From Algoriphagus faecimaris (GTDB lineage: Bacteria; Bacteroidota; Bacteroidia; Cytophagales; Cyclobacteriaceae): 64,000 bases of DNA. The notes under the pieces were generated by a model that was not told where the DNA came from, did no database searches, and saw only the letters and a program-made list of their open reading frames with translations. Shown piece by piece: positions 59,663-64,000 of the stretch (its first letter is position 1; every line of letters starts with the position of its first letter). Location: contig NZ_FNAC01000005.1 in assembly GCF_900101705.1 (NCBI RefSeq), positions 85,899-149,898 on the forward strand. The letters run 5' to 3'. The translations under genes and the position numbers were made by a program.

Positions 59663-61075
59663 TTATTCAGTGATCAACTTAAATGTCCACCAAATACCAT
59701 CTTGTATTTCAATGTGGAGCGTCATACGCTTAACTCCGTCGTTCTCGGTTAGGCTAGCTACTTGATAAGTAACATCTCCTGGTACGTCGACATTAGGAAG
59801 TTCACCACCATTAACTACCTTAGGAAGTGCTACGTGTGCACCTTCTCCTATCAACCTTAGCGTTGTTCCGTTGAAAGTGTAAGTGTATTCACCTGATCCA
59901 TCATGAGGCGCTACTGGAGTACCACAAGAGTCATTATCTACTCCTTGCCATTGTTCAAGCCAAGTCTGATCTCCCATTTCTATACTGAAGCTTCCATCTT
60001 CACCAAAAGTATATACATCATCGAAGAAGCAAGCTCTTGTGGTAACGTCATCGGCTGAATTTGCAAAAAATTCAGTGCTGCCAGCTGCGGGGCCTACTCC
60101 AAATGCACCAGCGATCGGCTCCATTTTCCAGTTACCAGCAATATCATCAGCTGGAGCAGGAGTTACAATTTCTCCTGAGATCAATAGGAATTCCCACCAT
60201 ACACCGTCACCGGCTTCAATTTGAAGCGTCATTCTTCTGGTGTCTCCATCAAGGCTTTGATCGGCGATGTTATAAGTGATTTCGTCTGCTACAGCGGCGC
60301 CCTGAGAGATTTCTCCCGCATTATTTACTTTGGAAAGACCTACATAAGCTCCTTCTCCGATTAGACGAAGTGTGTTGCCATTGTAAGCATAAGAATAAGA
60401 TCCAGAACCATCGAATGGTGCTACAGGAGCCCCGCATCTGTCTGAATCTACTCCCTGCCATGTTTCAAGCCAAGTAGCTTCTCCCAGTTCGATCTCGAAA
60501 CTTCCATCTGCATTGAAGGTATAAGTGTCGTCATAAAAACAATCTCTTAGTGCCACATCACTGTCAGAAACTTGGAACCACTCTCCACTTCCAGGTGAAG
60601 GTCCTACTTTTAACGAACCAGCTACAGGCTCGATAAACCAAGTACCTGAAATATCAAAGTCAGGTCTTTGTGCAGCTACTGTGAAGGATTGATTGTCTGA
60701 AGTGGCATTACCGTTGGTATCAGTGACAGTCACGTCCAAATTGTAATCACCCGGTTCAAATCCACCAGCAACTTCAATTACTACCGATTGATTGTCTCCT
60801 GTTAGATCTTGGGATCCTGAGGTGACTGTTTCTCCGTCTTGAGCTATAGACCAGGAAAGTAATGCCAAGGTACTTATTGAACTTCCTTCCAGGCCATCAG
60901 ACATTCTGATTTCTACTCTAAAATCTTCACCTTCGGTGAGACCACTTGAAATAGCTCTAATGTCTATTGTGGGTGGGGTGTCAAGGACATCGACATCCGC
61001 AAAACCATTGTCACAGCCCCAAACGATAAGGAGCGACAACAAGGCCATTGTTGAGTTTAAAATTAATTTTTTCAT
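59663..61075 (-). CDS. Lipoprotein with tandem repeat domain, likely glycan-binding
   Basis: 470 residues from ATG 61075. Lipobox C21 (LLIVWGC). Residues about 25-137 are an Ig/PKD-like domain. Then come two related ~160-residue repeats, 141-300 (ISGTWFIEPVAGSLKVGPSP) and 311-470 (IAGNWKMEPIAGAFGVGPAA). Both share YTFxxDGSF, TWLExWQGV, CGxPVAP, DGSG, LRLIGEGA and a Trp-Trp near the end. The pairing with a GH16 suggests a surface glucan-binding protein. I do not recognise a named domain; the binding role is inferred. First gene of the module. Confidence 0.8.
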   Translation of the reverse strand: MKKLILNSTMALLSLLIVWGCDNGFADVDVLDTPPTIDIRAISSGLTEGEDFRVEIRMSDGLEGSSISTLALLSWSIAQDGETVTSGSQDLTGDNQSVVIEVAGGFEPGDYNLDVTVTDTNGNATSDNQSFTVAAQRPDFDISGTWFIEPVAGSLKVGPSPGSGEWFQVSDSDVALRDCFYDDTYTFNADGSFEIELGEATWLETWQGVDSDRCGAPVAPFDGSGSYSYAYNGNTLRLIGEGAYVGLSKVNNAGEISQGAAVADEITYNIADQSLDGDTRRMTLQIEAGDGVWWEFLLISGEIVTPAPADDIAGNWKMEPIAGAFGVGPAAGSTEFFANSADDVTTRACFFDDVYTFGEDGSFSIEMGDQTWLEQWQGVDNDSCGTPVAPHDGSGEYTYTFNGTTLRLIGEGAHVALPKVVNGGELPNVDVPGDVTYQVASLTENDGVKRMTLHIEIQDGIWWTFKLITE

Positions 61076-61543
61076 ACAAGTAAATTTTTTAACTAATTTC
61101 AAAAAATGTTAACGAATTGCCAAATTGGTCACCTCTTCATCTTTTCATCTTTATAAAGAGTGTAATACATCAAAACCTCATCAATGAAGATAAAAACCCT
61201 ATTTTAATTCATTTAATTACCCTTTATTCGATTTTTTGACTTTCTCATTATTTCTTTTAAAACTTCTCAACATCTTTTTAACTATTGATCTCGATAAATA
61301 GGCCTTTCAGAGCTTTTACTAGTGCTTTAACCTCATTATCGGTTAGATTTATTTGTTAAGTCTATTTTAACGATAGGATTACCTATAAAAAAATTCCTGA
61401 GATCAAATTGGCTCTTTTTGTTATTAGGCCTATCTGATTTTTCTTTTTTTACCCTCAGGGTGTATTTTTTAGGGTAAAGAGCCACAGGAATTTATTTTTT
61501 TAAAGAAAAATCAAAAGAAGGTAAACTTTTCTCTCAGTATTAG

Positions 61544-61554
61544 TGTATATACAT
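61544..61554 (+). promoter_or_regulatory. Putative MarR operator at marR promoter
   Basis: TGTATATACAT (core TGTATATACA is a perfect palindrome). It lies between the -33 and -7 positions of the marR promoter and differs by one base from two copies upstream of yceI. Autorepression is inferred. Confidence 0.6.
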
Positions 61555-61558
61555 TAAA

Positions 61559-61566
61559 TACATTTG
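61559..61566 (+). promoter_or_regulatory. Candidate -7 element of marR
   Basis: TACATTTG matches TAnnTTTG and ends 5 nt before the marR ATG, so the transcript would be leaderless or nearly so. No TTTG is found at -33; the palindrome occupies the space between. Confidence 0.5.
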
Positions 61567-61571
61567 TAGAA

Positions 61572-62024
61572 ATGATGAAGCTAGAAGAAGCCATAAAGCA
61601 GAAGGAGTTTAAGGATCCCTACAATAAGTTGGTGGTAAATCTACTTTACACCCATAGTTATTTGGTAACTGCTCAAAATAGCCTTTTTAAACCGTATGAT
61701 ATTTCTCCTGAGCAATACAATGTGCTTAGGATTCTTCGTGGACAGCAGGGAGAACCTTTGACGATTTCTTCCATTCAAGAAAGAATGTTGAATAAAATGT
61801 CAAATGCTTCCAGACTAGTAGAAAAGCTAAAGGGTAAAGAGTTAGTGCAGCGTGTAGAATGTCCTACGGACCGGAGACAAGTGGATGTCAGTATCACATC
61901 GAAAGGCATGGAGCTTCTGGAAACGCTAGAAAAGCAAGTTTCTGAATTCAATCACAAGGTGATCCATTTGGACGAAAATGAAGTAATAAGACTCAATGAA
62001 CTGCTTGATCAGCTGAGAGGGTAA
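61572..62024 (+). CDS. MarR-family transcriptional regulator
   Basis: 150 residues, winged-helix dimer. The recognition region includes PEQYNVLRILRGQQGEPLTI and MLNKMSNASRLVEKLKGKEL; the wing is CPTDRRQVDVSIT with a single Cys (C97). The usual MarR dimer helices flank these. A palindromic operator overlaps its own promoter and related sites precede yceI, 82 bp downstream. A redox- or quinone-type ligand is plausible given C97 and the neighbours, but is not shown. Confidence 0.9.
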   Translation: MMKLEEAIKQKEFKDPYNKLVVNLLYTHSYLVTAQNSLFKPYDISPEQYNVLRILRGQQGEPLTISSIQERMLNKMSNASRLVEKLKGKELVQRVECPTDRRQVDVSITSKGMELLETLEKQVSEFNHKVIHLDENEVIRLNELLDQLRG

Positions 62025-62043
62025 AAAAAATTGACCTCTTGTA

Positions 62044-62069
62044 TGTATAAACATGAATTGTATAAACAT
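62044..62069 (+). promoter_or_regulatory. Two tandem operator-like repeats before yceI
   Basis: TGTATAAACAT occurs at 62044-62054 and again at 62059-62069, 15 bp apart. The word differs by one base from TGTATATACAT before marR. They lie 37-62 bp before the yceI ATG. A MarR site is the simplest explanation. Confidence 0.6.
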
Positions 62070-62105
62070 AAATAAATCTCTAATCAAACTTAAAAACAAA
62101 CAATT

Positions 62106-62633
62106 ATGAGCACCACAAAATGGACTATCGACCCTACTCACTCTGAGGTATCATTTAAAGTAAAGCACTTGGTGATTTCAACTGTGACTGGATATTTTAA
62201 AAAATTTGAAGGAGCTGCAGAAAGCACTTCTGAGGATTTTGATGGCGCATCAGTATCATTTACAGCAGATATCGACAGTATCGATACCAATCAGACAGAT
62301 CGTGACAATCACTTGAAATCTGCAGACTTCTTTGATGCGGCAAATCACCCCAAACTTTCTTTCGAAGGTAAAATCGGCAAGAATGGAGGAGACTACAAAC
62401 TCGCAGGAAATCTTACCATGCGTGGTGCTACTAAAGAGGTAGAATTGGACGTAGACTTTGGAGGCGTGGCTGGTGATCCTTATGGACAAACTAAGGCTGG
62501 ATTCGAAATCGAAGGTAAAGTAAACAGAAAAGAATTTGGTCTTTCTTGGTCAGCAGTTACCGAGGCTGGTAGCGTGGTAGTGAGTGATCAAGTCCGATTG
62601 ATTTTGAGCATTCAATTGGTCAAGCAAGCCTAA
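62106..62633 (+). CDS. YceI family lipid-binding protein
   Basis: 175 residues without signal peptide, so cytoplasmic. Lipocalin-like YceI motifs: WTIDPTHSEVSFKVKHLVIS, DSIDTNQTDRDNHLKSADFF, GNLTMRGATKEVELDVDF and FGLSWS. The family binds polyisoprenoids or quinone-like lipids; the ligand here is not known. It has operator-like repeats upstream and a terminator downstream. Such genes next to MarR regulators are common in Bacteroidota. Confidence 0.93.
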   Translation: MSTTKWTIDPTHSEVSFKVKHLVISTVTGYFKKFEGAAESTSEDFDGASVSFTADIDSIDTNQTDRDNHLKSADFFDAANHPKLSFEGKIGKNGGDYKLAGNLTMRGATKEVELDVDFGGVAGDPYGQTKAGFEIEGKVNRKEFGLSWSAVTEAGSVVVSDQVRLILSIQLVKQA

Positions 62634-62641
62634 TTTTAATA

Positions 62642-62680
62642 AAAGTCATGGAGATTTGATTTCTCCATGACTTTCTTTTA
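62642..62680 (+). terminator. Intrinsic terminator after yceI
   Basis: AAAGTCATGGAGA (62642-62654) and TCTCCATGACTTT (62662-62674) form a perfect 13-bp stem with a 7-nt loop, followed by CTTTT. Confidence 0.88.
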
Positions 62681-62730
62681 CCCTTAGAAACTAAACCACT
62701 ATTTACCATTTCACTTAAGACCAGGCAATC

Positions 62731-63699
62731 ATGAAACCATTAATATCAGGAATTCACCACATCACCGCAATCGCCGGAAACGCTCAAGCCAATGTTGATT
62801 TTTATACTGGGATCTTGGGCTTGAGACTGGTCAAAAAGACCATTAATTTTGATGCGCCGGATGTATATCATTTTTACTTTGGCGATGAATTGGGCAGTCC
62901 GGGTACAGTTTTTACTACTTTCCCTTTCCAAGGTGCGCGCAAGGGTAGCAAAGGGGTGGGGGAATTGACCTACACCGCATTTTCTATTGCCAAGGGTGCG
63001 CTGCCATTTTGGAGAGAGCGACTTCAAAAATACGGAGTAGTAGTATCTGATACGCTGACTCGTTTTGGAGATGAATTGATTCGCTTTGAAGACCATGATG
63101 GGATGGGGATAGAGCTAATTGCCAATGACAGGGACTCTAGAAAAGGTTGGACTTATGGACCGATTCCTTTGGACTTTTCGATTAAAGGATTCTATGGCGT
63201 GACTCTTTATCTAAAAGCTAAAGAGCTGACAGCAAAATTACTGACGGAGCATATGAATTATACATTGATCGGACAGGAAGGAAACCGATTCAGGTATGGT
63301 ACCGAAGGAAAGCCCGGTGATATAGTAGATATTTTAGTAGATCCAAACGGAAATCGGGGAATGCAAAGTGCTGGAACTGTCCATCATATCGCTTTTCGGA
63401 CGGCAAATGAAGAGACGCAGCTTGAAATGCAGCATCTGCTGATGAAAAATGGTTATATGGTCACCGAAGTAAAGGATAGAAATTATTTCAAATCCATCTA
63501 CTTCAGAGAGCCGGGAGGAGTTTTATTTGAAATAGCAACCGATGAACCTGGATTTTCCATAGATGAGGATGAGGCTCATTTGGGAGAACTGATCAAACTA
63601 CCGGATTGGGCGGAGTCTTCCCGTGAAAAAATCGAAAAAGGTCTGGTCCCAGTTCAATTAAACATTGAAAATTATGAATATCCGCAAAGTCACCAGTAG
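62731..63699 (+). CDS. VOC-family ring-cleaving dioxygenase-like protein
   Basis: 322 residues, two VOC modules. The first starts ISGIHHITAIAGNAQANVDF (H9/H10); the second has GTVHHIAF (H218/H219) and the E in PGGVLFEIAT (E267) that complete a 2-His-1-Glu metal site. It matches the MhqO/LinE-type group, which removes quinones or hydroquinones in other bacteria. Gene order marR-yceI-VOC supports an electrophile-stress role, but no operator copy lies directly before it. Start ATG 62731 gives the full first module. Confidence 0.88.
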   Translation: MKPLISGIHHITAIAGNAQANVDFYTGILGLRLVKKTINFDAPDVYHFYFGDELGSPGTVFTTFPFQGARKGSKGVGELTYTAFSIAKGALPFWRERLQKYGVVVSDTLTRFGDELIRFEDHDGMGIELIANDRDSRKGWTYGPIPLDFSIKGFYGVTLYLKAKELTAKLLTEHMNYTLIGQEGNRFRYGTEGKPGDIVDILVDPNGNRGMQSAGTVHHIAFRTANEETQLEMQHLLMKNGYMVTEVKDRNYFKSIYFREPGGVLFEIATDEPGFSIDEDEAHLGELIKLPDWAESSREKIEKGLVPVQLNIENYEYPQSHQ

Positions 63700-63723
63700 C
63701 CAAATAAGTTCTTTTTGACAGTT

Positions 63724-64000
63724 GGTGTCAATTGCTTTATTAAGGGTTTAACTCGATTTAAATTAGGTCAAAATAAACGGTTTTGACCATGAATATTATC
63801 AATTTCATTAATCGGTTTCCTGACGAGGCTTCCTGTGTTGAATTCATCAAATCACAAAGGATCAAGCAAGGAATCATCTGTAAGAAATGTACTGGAATCA
63901 AGCATTATTGGCTTGAAAACAAGCTTTCTTTTCAATGTGCTTCCTGTGGATTTAGAACCAGTATCAAGAGCGGTACAGTGATGCAGAGCAGTAATTTATC
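63724..64000 (+). mobile_element. IS1595-family insertion sequence (left part)
   Basis: The transposase gene below identifies the element; the right part lies beyond the window. GGTGTCAATTGCTTTATTAA at 63724 onward, about 65 bp before the transposase, is a possible left terminal inverted repeat. I cannot see the right end, so the exact border and target duplication are unconfirmed. Confidence 0.6.
63789..64000 (+). CDS. IS1595-family transposase (3' end outside window)
   Basis: ATG at 63789, open to the window end (70 codons visible). The N-terminus MNIINFINRFPDEASCVEFI leads into a zinc ribbon: CKKC, HYWLENKLSFQC and CASCGFRTSIKSGTVMQSS. This is the classic N-terminal zinc-ribbon plus SIKSGTVM start of IS1595/ISXO2-type transposases. 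The DDE-type catalytic core lies outside the window, so intactness cannot be judged. Confidence 0.85.
   Translation, partial: MNIINFINRFPDEASCVEFIKSQRIKQGIICKKCTGIKHYWLENKLSFQCASCGFRTSIKSGTVMQSSNL

Larger units (their letters stand above)
61076..61571. other. AT-rich intergenic region with inverted repeats
   Basis: About 500 bp without a gene between the divergent lipoprotein and marR. Two inverted repeats stand out: GGCTCTTT (61410-61417) with AAAGAGCC (61476-61483), and TTTACCCT (61449-61456) with AGGGTAAA near 61471-61478, the second also containing ACCCTCAGGGT. No clear TAnnTTTG site is seen for the minus-strand genes. The marR promoter and operator lie at the right-hand end. I see no ORF here with coding support. 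Confidence 0.6.

Noticed and set aside
61410..61483. Inverted repeats called as a known riboswitch
   Set aside because: No known riboswitch core can be recognised; kept only as an inverted-repeat observation.

Overview
The window is a chromosomal segment of a Bacteroidota bacterium, most likely order Cytophagales, family Cyclobacteriaceae (Algoriphagus-like). The evidence is: promoters with the Bacteroidota TTTG / TAnnTTTG elements; few Shine-Dalgarno sites; TonB-dependent receptors with carboxypeptidase-regulatory N-termini; DUF4249 and DUF4835 (PorD-type) proteins; a type IX secretion C-terminal domain; and the gene order rpsL-rpsG-fusA-rpsJ followed by the S10/spc/alpha ribosomal genes with secY-map-infA and no adk. 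The genus is inferred.

Region 1 (1-26.5 kb) is the core gene-expression block. It holds rpoB (5' end cut by the window), rpoC, a DUF3467 gene, an str operon that carries rpsJ at its end, then a terminator and a new promoter leading into rplC through rplQ, with secY, map, infA and rpoA embedded. With rpoZ at 51 kb, all RNA polymerase core subunits lie in this window.

Region 2 (26.5-32 kb) is housekeeping: carA without carB, enolase, a DivIC/FtsB-like division protein, a small outer-membrane protein, and the cysteine pair serine acetyltransferase / cysteine synthase.

Region 3 (32-44.5 kb) is more variable. It has a membrane-anchored HTH protein with a short propeller-like tail, a Tat-exported sugar isomerase-like protein, and a tightly overlapping four-gene envelope operon (small exported protein, TonB-dependent receptor, DUF4249 lipoprotein, MG2/plug-like protein). 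An MscS channel and a large anchored propeller-like protein follow on the other strand.

Region 4 (44.6-56.2 kb) is housekeeping and envelope assembly: mdh, a cyclic-nucleotide-binding-domain protein with tilS, an OstA/LptA-like protein, a T9SS cargo protein, then the bamD-rpoZ-coaBC-porD-recN cluster and fabI.

Region 5 (56.2-64 kb) is accessory: an exported amidohydrolase, an alpha/beta hydrolase, a two-gene glucan module (tandem-repeat lipoprotein plus GH16 glucanase, separated by an attenuator-like hairpin), then marR, yceI and a ring-cleaving-dioxygenase-like VOC gene. The marR and yceI promoters share an 11-bp operator-like word. The 5' end of an IS1595-family transposase closes the window.

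I saw no tRNA, rRNA, CRISPR array or replication origin. The most interesting leads are the MarR/YceI/VOC circuit, the four-gene TonB operon, the HTH-TM-propeller protein, the CoaBC active-site substitutions, and the exceptional Shine-Dalgarno site of rplE.
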